NCBI GenBank assembly: GCA_012845835.1
Contig: JABAKD010000025.1
Location: 30,139,761-30,203,760, forward strand
Direction: 5' to 3'
DNA from: Undaria pinnatifida
Taxonomy: Eukaryota > Sar > Phaeophyceae > Laminariales > Alariaceae
Length of the DNA stretch: 64,000 bases
Positions 29,024-38,975 of this stretch are shown in pieces. Within the stretch, counting starts at the first letter, position 1. Each line of letters opens with the position of its first letter. The notes below the pieces were generated by a model that saw only the letters and a list, made by a program, of their open reading frames with translations, was not told where the DNA came from and made no database searches. Made by a program: the position numbers and the translations under genes.

Positions 29024-30720
29024 GCTTCTATTTACCACATGATAGAGTGCCGCGGGCTAAGGTAGTGGGCGCGGCAGCGTCAATATTTGGCTACACGTAA
29101 AGGAGGGAGTGGAGGGTGGGTGCGGTGGAGTTGTTATTGGCTATACACGTAAAGGAGGGGGGCGGGGGCGGGGGCGGGGGGGCTTCGGTTTGGCGAGGGC
29201 AGTAGAGAGGCGAGTTAGTGACGGGGGGGTGGAAGTTGCGTTTTGCGGGTCGATCATGTGTCTGTTTGGGTTGTGATCTCGACCGATGTGATTGTACGCG
29301 GCCGCAGCGGTATTGGGCGGGCGTTTGCCTTGTCTTGCCGCGAGCAAGGTGCCCACGCGCGTGCCCACACGCTCAATGGATGGTTTTCGTTGTGGCCGTT
29401 GACTGGTTCGCGGAAGCGAGAGACACGGGACGCTGGGCTAGCGGAGGCAGGGCTGGCGGGGGGGGGTGGGGGTTGGGGGGAGTGTTTTCATTTCATGCAT
29501 GGCCGTAGTCGTATGACCATAGACCCTCGCATCCCTACTCGGCCGGGACGGAGCACGTCGGGTTTTCGCGGACCAGGCGGACATGGCATGCACCAAGCGC
29601 CGCGAAGCGCCGTGAGATGTTCGGCGAGTTGCACGAAGGGTGACCTGCGTCCTCTACCAAGAACCGCGTGTCAGGCGGACTTCGGCGGTGGAAGAGAAGG
29701 GAATGAGGGGGTAGGGTAAGGTGAGAAGTGCCACCGCCAAGGGGTTTTCTTGTATACCCCCTCTTCGATCCCCCGCCAAGGCGGTTCATTGTACATACAG
29801 GGATGCAGGGGTGGGGTGGGTGGGATGTCACGTGGGAGAAGTTTGTTTGACAAGGTGCGTTTTTGACCCACGGAAGCATGGGAAATGAGACGCGGGGATG
29901 GGCGAGAGGGGAGCCGTGTAGGGGAACGGGGCGTGTGGTATGCGCTTTCTGCTTTTTCAAGAAGCGATTTCTGCTGCGACAAGCAGGGCTTTCTGCTGTG
30001 ACAAGCGGGGGGGAAGCAGCGTCCCACGTGGTAAAGGCGGCAGGGGCGACATTTTGTTTTTTTGTAAGGATAGACTAATGGCACGAAGAATATGGTACAG
30101 TAGGGTAAACGCCGCTTTTTTACAGTCGATGGTCCCGGGTAGAAGACACGGAGATGCGTTCCTTGTCTCGATTAGGATTTGCTTGGTTTCGCGTAGAATC
30201 GTAGAAGATAATAATACAACCATCTGAGAATAGGGTGATGGAGGTCGGTGGCCGATTGGCCGACCGATTGGCCGGTCGGAATCTGTGAATGGTCGGTATC
30301 TGCCGGAGCTATTGGTCGGTATCTGAAGGGCCGGTTGTTTGGTATCTGACGGACCGACGGTCGGTCTTTTCGGTCTTTGAGCGCAGCAAGGCGCCGCGAC
30401 GCGACGCAACGTGAGTAGAACCTTTGCGCGACGGTGCCCTTGCTGGCACCATTTGTGCTTGAATGAAGGAACAGAAGGCACCGAGTTCGTGGCATACATA
30501 GCTGCACATAGCTGGACTGAGATTAACCCCTTGCGAGAGGAGGGCGTGTGGGTGTCGTGCGGTGATAATTTTCTGGTTGTTTTCGCGGCCGTGGGGGGGC
30601 AGGGCAGAGGGAGAAGGGGTGCGGTGAAACCGTCACAGTTGTTCGAGGATGTTTTGCTAGACGAGCGGCATGACGTTTTTTATTTTTCTATTTTGTCACA
30701 GATATGTTTGATGGGTAAAG
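29024..30720. other. intergenic, no gene recognised
   Basis: Overlapping open frames on both strands have no recognisable domain. A short duplication (GGCTACACGTAAAGGAGGG at 29090 and GGCTATACACGTAAAGGAGG at 29139) and GGTCGGTATCTG-type repeats (30240-30370) are present. Confidence 0.5.
30240..30375. repeat. GGTCGGTATCTG/CCGATTGGCC degenerate repeats
   Basis: CCGATTGGCCGACCGATTGG and then GGTCGGTATCTG, TTTGGTATCTGACGGACC recur with irregular spacing. The source is unclear. Confidence 0.5.
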
Positions 30721-30724
30721 ATGG

Positions 30725-30818
30725 GTGATGCCGTCATCCTATGCTGATGGATGATGACGTCATCCTCTGCTAACGGATGATGACGTCATCCTCTGCTGAT
30801 GTATGATGACGTCATCCT
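30725..30818. repeat. tandem CRE-like palindromes (GATGACGTCATC)
   Basis: Three exact GATGACGTCATC palindromes (about 30751, 30778 and 30805) and one variant, GATGCCGTCATC (30727), are spaced about 27 bp apart with a CTCTGCT..CGGAT spacer. TGACGTCA is the classic bZIP/CRE binding site. A binding role is inferred from the motif only. Confidence 0.75.
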
Positions 30819-31018
30819 CCTCTGCTGCGGCGCGACAGCTACGAGTAGGTCGGACGGGGCGCAACGGCTCGGCGCGCCGGGACGGTTTTCTTTATCGTAA
30901 GCTCGAGGAGCTTGCTCCAGCTGCCATCTTCAAAGCATTGCCGGTTAGATGTTGCAGTTGGTGTCATCTTCACAGCATCGCCGGTTAGAGCGATGCGTGT
31001 TATATGTGGGGGAAGCGC

Positions 31019-31190
31019 GCGGGGGGGTGGGGGGGGGGGGGGGTAGGGGAACAGAGAGGGAGAGCATGTGCCCCAAGTGGGGCGCGCGGGGGAGCTATTG
31101 ACATGAGTACAGGTTGGGAATGGGATGGGAATGGGGTGGGACCGGGGCCTTGGAGGGGGTGTTTGGGAGGGGGGGGGGGGGGGGGGGAGG
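31019..31190. repeat. poly-G tracts
   Basis: G runs up to about 18 nt at 31029-31042 and 31168-31187 in G-rich sequence. The pro-rich minus-strand frame across it is an artefact. Confidence 0.8.
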
Positions 31191-31224
31191 GTTTTACCTT
31201 CACGATAAAATGCTAGATATTTGT

Positions 31225-32650
31225 TTGGCGGGGATGGAACCGCCACGTGGACGGCCTGCCCTACTACGGCAGTCCCTATGATTGGTCGGGTGGTTGGTGA
31301 GTTGAACGGTGGGTGGGTGGGTGGGTGGGTTTGGTTGGTTGGTTTTCTTGGTGGTAGAGGGAGCGTTTTTCGCACGCCCCGCAAAGTTGGTGGCGTTCAC
31401 TTTGGGTCCGCAGCGACCGCAGCGGTTTTATCTGGGGCGTTTTTTTTTTTTAATAGTGGTGGGCGGCGTGCGGTGTTGTGTGAGCCGCCATTCGTTGGGC
31501 TGGCTGGCTGGTTGTCGCTGCTGTGCCGCCGGGTATGCTCTAGATAATATATTATATCATATGGGCTGAAAATAACTCCACTTTTCCCCCCCAGGTCTAT
31601 GGTAGTGGTGTCGTTCTCCCTTTTGCCTCTTGTTTGTATCCCTGGATCCCTGGTTGATAATGAGGCGAGAGAGAGTTGTGTGTGAGAGAGTGAGAGAGGT
31701 TGGTGTGTCGGCTACGGCTAGGCAGGTCTCTCGTTTGGGTTTGGTATTTCTGGTGGCGGCTCGGTCGTCGATTGTTTGTGAGCGCGTGCGTGCCCTGGTT
31801 CCCGATCCTTCCTTTTTGAACAAGATGTGAAAGTTGCACTTTTTTCGTCTTGTTTGTGTTCGTGTTTCCCACGTTTTGCTCGATGGGTGCTTGCCCCCTC
31901 CTTTTCTCCCCGGCCGCCGTGGTCCCTACGTGTGTGTGGAAACCCTCTGTAGGCGGTAAGGAAAATGCGTTAGATTATATCTTGGCTGTCCACGTGCAGG
32001 AGTTTGGCTGGTGTAATGCGACCACGGTTGCTCCTCGCTTGGACGTCGCTTCCCAGAGAGGGTAGGGACGCCATAAAAGAGAAAAGTACGCTTGGTGATA
32101 TGTTTGCTGTTACGCTTTTTTTTTGGGGGGGGGGGAGTTAAGTTCGTAACCACCGAGCGTTTCTTTTGTGTTTTGGTTGTTTTTGTTCTCATGCGTGTTC
32201 ACTTTTTATGAGCAAGACACGAATTATAATTTTTCTGGTGGGCGGTTTGGCGCGTAATCACAAGTTCCCGTTCTCGTAGAATAAGAAGAGAAAGCGGTGT
32301 GTGCGGGGCGCCCGTCCCCTCGTGCGTGCATGCATGCGTTGCAGGGTTTCCCGCTTGTGCGCTGCGGCGTTTTCAAACCGTGCATTGATAGATGCAGCAT
32401 AGTACGGCAGTGCTAATAGTACGGCAGTGCTCCTTCCTAATCGGGAAACGATATGTAACAACATATTTCAAGCCTAGGTTGCCCTACGTAATACCCCGAC
32501 AGGTAATGCCGCGTTTTTTTTTTGCGCAACTGATTGCGATGTGCCTGCTCGTATCCCCCTCGAGTACATACGAGGTACCACATGTGTTACGGTACGAACA
32601 TTTCGCACGGGGAAAACTGGAATGTTTTCTTCGTTTCCCAACAAGGCCAC
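31225..32650. other. intergenic, no gene recognised
   Basis: GGGT and TGGT microsatellite stretches (31310-31345), GA-rich sequence (31665-31700) and T runs occur. No frame shows a domain. Confidence 0.45.
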
Positions 32651-32671
32651 GGCAAGGGTCATGTTTGTTTT

Positions 32672-32729
32672 TTGGCGCCTTTTTTTGGCGCCTTTTTCTG
32701 GCACCTTTTTTTGGCGCCTTTTTTTGCAG
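32672..32729. repeat. GGCGCCTTTTTTT minisatellite
   Basis: Four units of about 16-18 bp: TTGGCGCCTTTTTTTGGCGC and so on, one with GGCACC. GGCGCC is palindromic. Confidence 0.85.
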
Positions 32730-33879
32730 TGGCTCTGGGGTCACTCGTGCGAGTGATCCTCCAGTTCCCTTGCGGTCTTGAGCTTTGGGTGCTGTTTCAA
32801 GGACGCGACACAACGACCCGCAATGGAACGGTAAGCCACGGTTCGCCAAAAAAATGCCTACTGTATAGTATGCAGTGGAGGATGGAAGATGTTGCAGCGA
32901 CACCCTGGAGCCTTCCGTTTGCATCACAGATGCGTTCCGTATCGGCTGCCTGTTGCATGTGTCCTCCACCTCTCTGGGTACGCGCGGGCATGGATAATCC
33001 GGGTTCATGGGCCCTCTTGGAAGGGTGCTTGGCACCACTGGCGGGTGTATCGAGGGACACAAGTATTTCTGTCCGCGAGGAACGGAGTTACCCAGTGCGA
33101 GGCTCAAATCCAGTAATGAACACGGGGTTATCCCACCTACCGTCCCCTACCGTACAAGTACGCACCCTTGGTTTTCCACGAAGCTTTCGGGGTCGTTGAT
33201 TGTGGTTGGTGGGCTATTCGGAGGCAGTCGACCGCAGGAAGCCGTCATTCATGTATTCGACGAGAGTTCGCTCGGGTGTGTGTTCGGTCAGCCCCAGGGC
33301 CTGTTCTCAGCGAGCGCTGAGGCGCTTTTTCCTGCGTGATCGTCTTTTTTTGACCAGGCTTGGCTCACGCGCCCTTGTTCGGATTCTAGTACTGGTGTAC
33401 AAGCACGCAATCTCGATTTGCCCTGCTCACGCTCCTTCTGCTGAAAACTTGAAAACAAATTTGACGTTTAGACTAATCAGTTAACATTTAGGCATACAGC
33501 AGTGATGGTCTCCTGTGTTATTGCCGGTACGTGCCAGCCAAGAACACCAGCAGCATCTCGGTACACACCCACGGCATTCATTGGTATGATACCGACACTT
33601 GGTACTAATGCTGTAGTATAGCGGGCTTCAGCACAGTGCCAAGCGATTTTACCAGCACTATACCTGAGGTGAGCACTATTTAACCGCAATTAACAAGGAA
33701 GGAGATCGTCACTAACAGTCGCGTGCGTAGTACACGAGTGCAGAAGTCGATCGTTTTTGCTAAAGTTACTCCCAAGTTCCCAAGTTGATGCCCCTTTCTC
33801 AATAGGAATCTATTGTGCGTTCCGACCCGTGGTTCAAGATAGGTAGGGGGTGGCACGTTTTTGGCTGTTATTTTTTTTT

Positions 33880-34130
33880 TTTCCGAATGACACGGTCGGT
33901 GTTCCTTAACCCGAAATCGTCGGAATTTTCGTTTTTGTTTCGCTTTTTTTCTTTTTTTTACACCTAGAAGGTCATGGGATTGTTCGTCGGGTGTTCGATT
34001 TTTTTGCATTTTTTCTGGTTAAATCAGGTTTTTTGGGTGAGGTAGGATGTAGGTAGAGACCTCCCTCAAGTAAGTCAGGAGTCTCCGAAACAAGTCGGTG
34101 CACCTCCGCGGTAGGCGTGTGGACAGATAG
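33880..34130 (+). repeat. foldback-related family E, diverged copy
   Basis: GTTCCTTAACCC.AAATCGTCGGAA, CATGGGATTGTTC.TC, then AAATCAGGTTTT, AGACCTCC and GTGCACCTC are in the same order as 36930-37170 and 45625-45830. Confidence 0.5.
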
Positions 34131-34639
34131 ATCCACGCGCGTTTTATTGGGGAAATTTACGTGGAAATAGACGCAGAGGATAATTTCTTCTGCAGTGCGG
34201 TGGAATAAATTGCGAAAAGAGTCGTTCTACGATAGCCCCCCCAACTTTTCTTTGACGAAATCGCCGGTTTCAAAACCAGCTCCTGGTCGTATCTCCTAAA
34301 CTATGGTGTCCCTCGACACCCCGAGGTCATCGATCGATAAGCCTATTTTGGCACACAAGAAAAAATATATGGATGCTTTGTTTTTATTTGTGTATCCTTC
34401 CTTATGTCGACCAGCCATGAAACGCTCGTTCGTTAAACAAAATAGCTGGTTTTGGGGGGGGGAGGCGATCGTAAAATCAGTCGAATGTATTGTTGATTCG
34501 TCGTTTATTCTTTCGACGGCTTCTCGCTGCGAAGCATCCGCTGGGTAGAACGCGGTGCCCCACGCAAGGAAACATTGTACAGCCATAACAAGGCAAACCT
34601 GGCGGAGATTGACTTTTGACTGTTACGAGAGTGCTCAAT

Positions 34640-34690
34640 TAATTTACAGTCCGTGGACTGCAGCTAAGAGCTGCAGTCCATACACTCTTC
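34640..34690. repeat. perfect hairpin
   Basis: TGGACTGCAGCT-aag-AGCTGCAGTCCA at about 34654-34680 forms a 12-bp stem with a 3-nt loop. Two TAACCC words follow. There is no downstream U tract or gene to suggest a terminator. Confidence 0.7.
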
Positions 34691-35339
34691 CACTAACCCT
34701 AACCCCAGCCTTGAAGTTGTGCACCTACTGAGGGGGAGCGGGGCGGGAAATGGGATCCGGTCGGGGCGGGATGAGGGTAGAGGTGATGACCAATTCAAAC
34801 CGAGGCGTGGTTTAATGAGCATCCCGTTTGAACCGTTTCAAACCTATTTTAACAGAGGACAAACACAATACAAGGGTGTGGCCTGAACTTGAGTTACGCA
34901 GTCCATAGGTTGACAATAGCGCAGTCGACTGTCCCCCTCTCCCCGCCCGACCCAAACGTAGCACACGGGGGAACAGCGCTCGGATGCAGTGGACGTGTGC
35001 GTATTACGTTCAAAAGTCGTGCCAGTTGCAGATCCCATCCAGATGTAGAAGTGTACCCAGTGACGTTTTGTGGAGAAAACTACTTGGAAATAGTGTGGGA
35101 TCACACTTCTGCAGCGGTAGAATCTTATCGCCACCGGGTAACACGCAGTGTCAAGGAACGCATTGTGAAGGAGACATTTAGCCGAACGCTATTATGGTAG
35201 ACTTGCCGCTGTAGGGCAATGTCACCAGGAGACAAAAGTTCGACCCCTCTTGACAGAGGCTGCCATGACATAGTCCTTGACAGACGGCCTCGACGGCAAA
35301 CCCGGGGACACGAGAACAAATCCCCGTTATTAGGAAACG

Positions 35340-35790
35340 CCAAATCATACTTTTGGAATATATATATATACTGCATACCCGTAGAATATAGTTTGGCACG
35401 CACATATATGCCTTTTTTATGCAGGGAATGGGTAGGGGATACTCCGTCTAGAAGGATGGAGATGCTTTGACAGACGACCTTGACTGCCTGGCCGCTTGAC
35501 GCGTGCCGGTCTCCCGACATCCTTGCTCTTAGGTCCTCATTTTCCGGCGGCTCAGAACCACTCGCGCCACACGGGCTAACCAATACCTACCTGGCATACC
35601 CTGCTATACCAACATGGTTATCGGATACATGCTACGGTAAATATGCCCCATTTTTTCCCCGCAAGGTGTTTGACTCGAGGAGCGCTCACCCAACATGTGG
35701 TTTTGAGCATGTTATTCAAAAAGCACAGCCCGATGAATGACCAAAACAACGACCTAGGCGAGGGCGCCCGGACAGGTTTGTTTCGACACC
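35340..35790. other. intergenic, no gene recognised
   Basis: A short AT microsatellite (35358-35371) and unremarkable sequence. No supported frame. Confidence 0.4.
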
Positions 35791-35796
35791 ATGTGA

Positions 35797-36065
35797 ACAT
35801 AAAAAATGGCCAGAACAAAAGAGGAACCGGAGCGCTGTGATCACAGGACGCCGATTTAGAAGATATACTTGTTTTTCATTTTTTTTCTCCATTTTTAGAT
35901 CATCATCACCTGGTTTTAGAGACTCCCCACTGGCGGTGCAGGTGGTGTGTCCAAACCCAAGTGATCTAAAAATGGAAAATATGACAAAAAAAAGCACAAT
36001 TTCTTCAAAATCGTCTTGCGATCACAGCGCTCTGGTTAGTTTCCATTCTGACCATTTTTGATGTG
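35797..36065. mobile_element. foldback MITE-like element (about 269 bp)
   Basis: The two halves are inverse copies over about 100 bp: CATAAAAAATGGCCAGAAC, AGGAACCGGAGCGCTGTGAT and TCCATTTTTAGATCAT on the left, against ATGATCTAAAAATGGA-type sequence, GATCACAGCGCTCTGGTTAG and TTCTGACCATTTTTGATG on the right. The centre (35910-35955) is unique. No coding capacity and no certain target duplication. Confidence 0.65.
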
Positions 36066-36399
36066 ACGTGTATGCTATCCCAATCCCCAGACACCTTCGA
36101 CCTAGACATAAAAAACTACAAACAAAAAATAAATATTGCTAAAGAGAATGGCATCCCGACGATTTTGGGTGAAGGATTTCCATTTCCTTCAGGAAATAGT
36201 AGTGCCAAAAAAGTGGTATACCTTTTTCTGTCGTAGCACAAACGCGTTTTCCGTTTCGCGATATGGGACGTATATATATATATAGCGGAACTGTTTACGT
36301 TTTGCACGCTGAGCCGACAGATAGTTTCAGGTCTGTTTTTCGAGCGATGTACTGAGCCGTCCACGCTTTCATAGTGTGGTCCAAATTATGTACAGAAGA

Positions 36400-36490
36400 T
36401 CGGGGTGTACCGACGAGATACAGCAGTACGCGACGGCACTTGAGACTTTAGCGCGCAGTTAAGAATTTCAGGCTCGTTGAGGTATAGACG
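36400..36490 (+). repeat. dispersed repeat shared with 24690-24765
   Basis: CAGCAGTACGCGAC, GCGCGCAGTTAAGAATTTCA and TATAGACGACGA match the intron 3 copy in order. Confidence 0.5.
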
Positions 36491-36880
36491 ACGACTGATT
36501 CTGCGATAGCCGCTCCAAAAAAACAGCGATTTTCTTTAACCAGCGTTTCACGTCTGTCTGTGGTCGACTCGAGGAAGGGCGCTTTGAAAAAGCTATCTTC
36601 AAATATGGTTTGTGTTTGCAAAGGGCTACCGAACGATGACGTCGGGGTAGCAAAGGTCACCTTATATGAGAAGAGTCGGCCCGAAGCTGGTTTCAAAACC
36701 GGCAATTTCGTTGAAGAAAAATTCGGGGGGCTACCGTAGAACGGCATCGACGAAAATAAGCACATCTATAGATGGTCTCCTTTGTGCTGAAAATTAGTGT
36801 AGGACACACCCTACCCTACAGAATAAGCACTACAGCCTGTGGCCAGAAATTTGCCATTATCGATTTGGTGCCACAAGCGG

Positions 36881-37519
36881 ACGCGTGCTACGATAGTGAA
36901 GTAGCAGTTTTCGTCTGAAGAAATGGTTTCTGAAATTGACGGGGCTCCTTGACCCAAAATCGTCGGAAAAAAAAAAAATAATTGGCCATTTTTGTTTTGC
37001 ATGATTCTCGTCACGTCGTGTACCTCGGCAATGGGATTTTTCATCCGGTCTAGACTAGCTGTTTTATTTTTCTACAAACCAGTTTTCGGGAGAAGTCTTG
37101 AGCTCCCGAATCGAGGAACCTCACAGAAAAAAAAGGTGGTGCGTGCACCCTCTACCGTCGCACGCGTCTCGGCTGACCTATGCTACTATGCTACGGGCGA
37201 GGGTGCCTCCCCTTTTTCACTACCTGGGATTGCTTATCGGAGTTTGACGCGTGCTACGAAAGAGGCGCGCACCACTTTTTTTCTGAGGTTCCCCGATTCG
37301 GGAGCTTAAGATCGGACAAAAACTGACTCGGAGAGAAGAATAAAACGGGCTTACCGTCGGATGAAAAATCCCATGGCCTAGATACACGACGAGAATCATG
37401 CACAAGAAATTGGCCTATTATTTATTTTTTTTCCGACGATTTTGGGTTAAGGAGCCCCATCAATTTTCAGAAACCATCTCTTCAGACGAAAACTGCTACT
37501 TTACTATCGTAGCACGCGT
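36881..37519. mobile_element. large inverted-repeat (foldback) element, family E
   Basis: Left arm 36881-37170 and right arm 37245-37519 are inverse copies with an unmatched centre of about 75 bp. Shared blocks are ACGCGTGCTACGATAGTGAA, TTTCGTCTGAAGA, TCGTCGGAAAAAAA, CATGATTCTCGTC, GGGATTTTTCATCCG and GGTGGTGCG. Single arms recur at 33880, 44615, 45585, 61388 and 63895, so it is a dispersed family. No transposase frame exists within it. Confidence 0.8.
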
Positions 37520-37699
37520 TGTTCGTGCTTTTCGTGTTTTGGTGAGGCATGGACCTTCTGAAGCGAGGAGCGTGAGCCTTAGAAAAATGTTTCGTGTGCC
37601 TCTGCCGTCCGACGAGTCCGCCCCAGAATCAGCACATTGGGGGGGAACAGCACGCGGGTGCATCTCAGGGGTGTGCATTTACTTTCACAATTATGCTTG

Positions 37700-38768
37700 A
37701 AATTACAACTAATTTCGGTAACTCCTCATACGACCGTCCGACTTAGCAAAGAAGAAACCAAGTAGTGCACCGAGGAATAGCTCGGCAACGCATATCGTTG
37801 CCTTCTTTACAGTCTTGATTTGACTATTCCATGGTTGCGATGGCATTCAGGACAAGGGGGCCGGTGATGCCTTGCCTAGGGCCTTATCTGTCTTCAGGAG
37901 TAGACCAACATACCTTCGAAACCCCACAAGGATTTTCGAGACCTAGACAGGGGAGGGTGCTCTAAAACCAACTACAAAAAACGACAAAAACATACAGATA
38001 CATATTTTTCCTTCGTACAGAACTCCCACCCCTCTGGTGCGCTTTTCATTCTGATCTACATAAGCAGGGGGAGGATATGTGTCACTTTGTCATTTTTCGT
38101 AACCTCCCCATACAAGAATAAGCCTTCCAAGTTCTACTCCTATTTCCCCGTATTCCGCATCCTGTCTAAACACGTTTTCCAAGGCAATAAATATACTCCA
38201 TCACTACGCATCCCACCGAATTTCCAGGGCCATGTCCAGAACTTAAGGTTGCGAATGAGCGACATAAAAAAAATGTCGCCCTTATTGCCGCCACTCCTGC
38301 AGCCTAGCGAACACAATCTTGGCACAAAAACGGTGGCTCACCTCCCGCACCATGTGGAACCACAACCCGCGATACATGAACCCCGTCACAAGGGCGCCCA
38401 CGAAGTTTTGGGACAAGCATTTCAATTAGAGTAGGGTTGTCACTGCTCTTGGGACGAATGCTTAGCAGCTCCTCTCCTTTTCTTCTTAATAACATTTGTC
38501 TCTCTTCACCCGTCCAGGAGGAGCGTGCAGAGGCGCACGTCTCATCATGCTGCGGGCATCTCGTACACCCCTCTGCCTTACCATTTTTCACGCACCTCAT
38601 GCCGCCACACCTCGGGCTGCTTCGTTGACATTTTCGTCATACATTCTCGATTATTACCCCTTCCGAAATTCAAAGGGGGCTACTAGTAAAAGGAAGTTAA
38701 AACACATTTCTTGAACATATTTCTCCCTCGCAGCGAAAAAGGCTGAATGGCTGCTAGAAAAAAGAACG
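37700..38768. other. intergenic next to the RPP29 3' end
   Basis: A 98-codon minus-strand frame (38600-38304) and a 115-codon plus-strand frame (38087-38434) overlap. Neither resembles a known family. The 3' UTR of the minus-strand RPP29 gene probably occupies the right edge. Confidence 0.35.
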
Positions 38769-38975
38769 CTACAAGGCCGCGGTTGGTAGCGGAAACCCCT
38801 TAGCAGAGTCGCCCAATCCCCCAGCTGACGACGACTTTCGAGCCCAACGCTTCTGCCCTCCTAGTCTGTCCATTAACGCCTTTGCGTCGAGGGCTACGAC
38901 CAACCCGCCGAAAGCAACACGCACCGCACAGGCACGTTTTGGAATTGTCTTCGCTTTGCTGTTTGGTGCGACAAT
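38769..38975 (-). CDS. POP4: RPP29 exon 5 (residues 266-333 and stop)
   Basis: IVAPNSKAKTIPKRACAVRV, AFGGLVVALDAKAL and a Ser/Gly tail, ending TAG at 38769-38771. The acceptor GATAACAG follows a long pyrimidine-rich tract (39037-38990). The IPK...V pattern fits the last strands of the RPP29 fold. Confidence 0.82.
   Translation of the reverse strand: MVAPNSKAKTIPKRACAVRVAFGGLVVALDAKALMDRLGGQKRWARKSSSAGGLGDSAKGFPLPTAAL

Noticed and set aside
34650-34684. Rho-independent-type terminator
   Set aside because: The hairpin is strong but there is no upstream gene or U tract, and such terminators are not expected in nuclear eukaryotic DNA.
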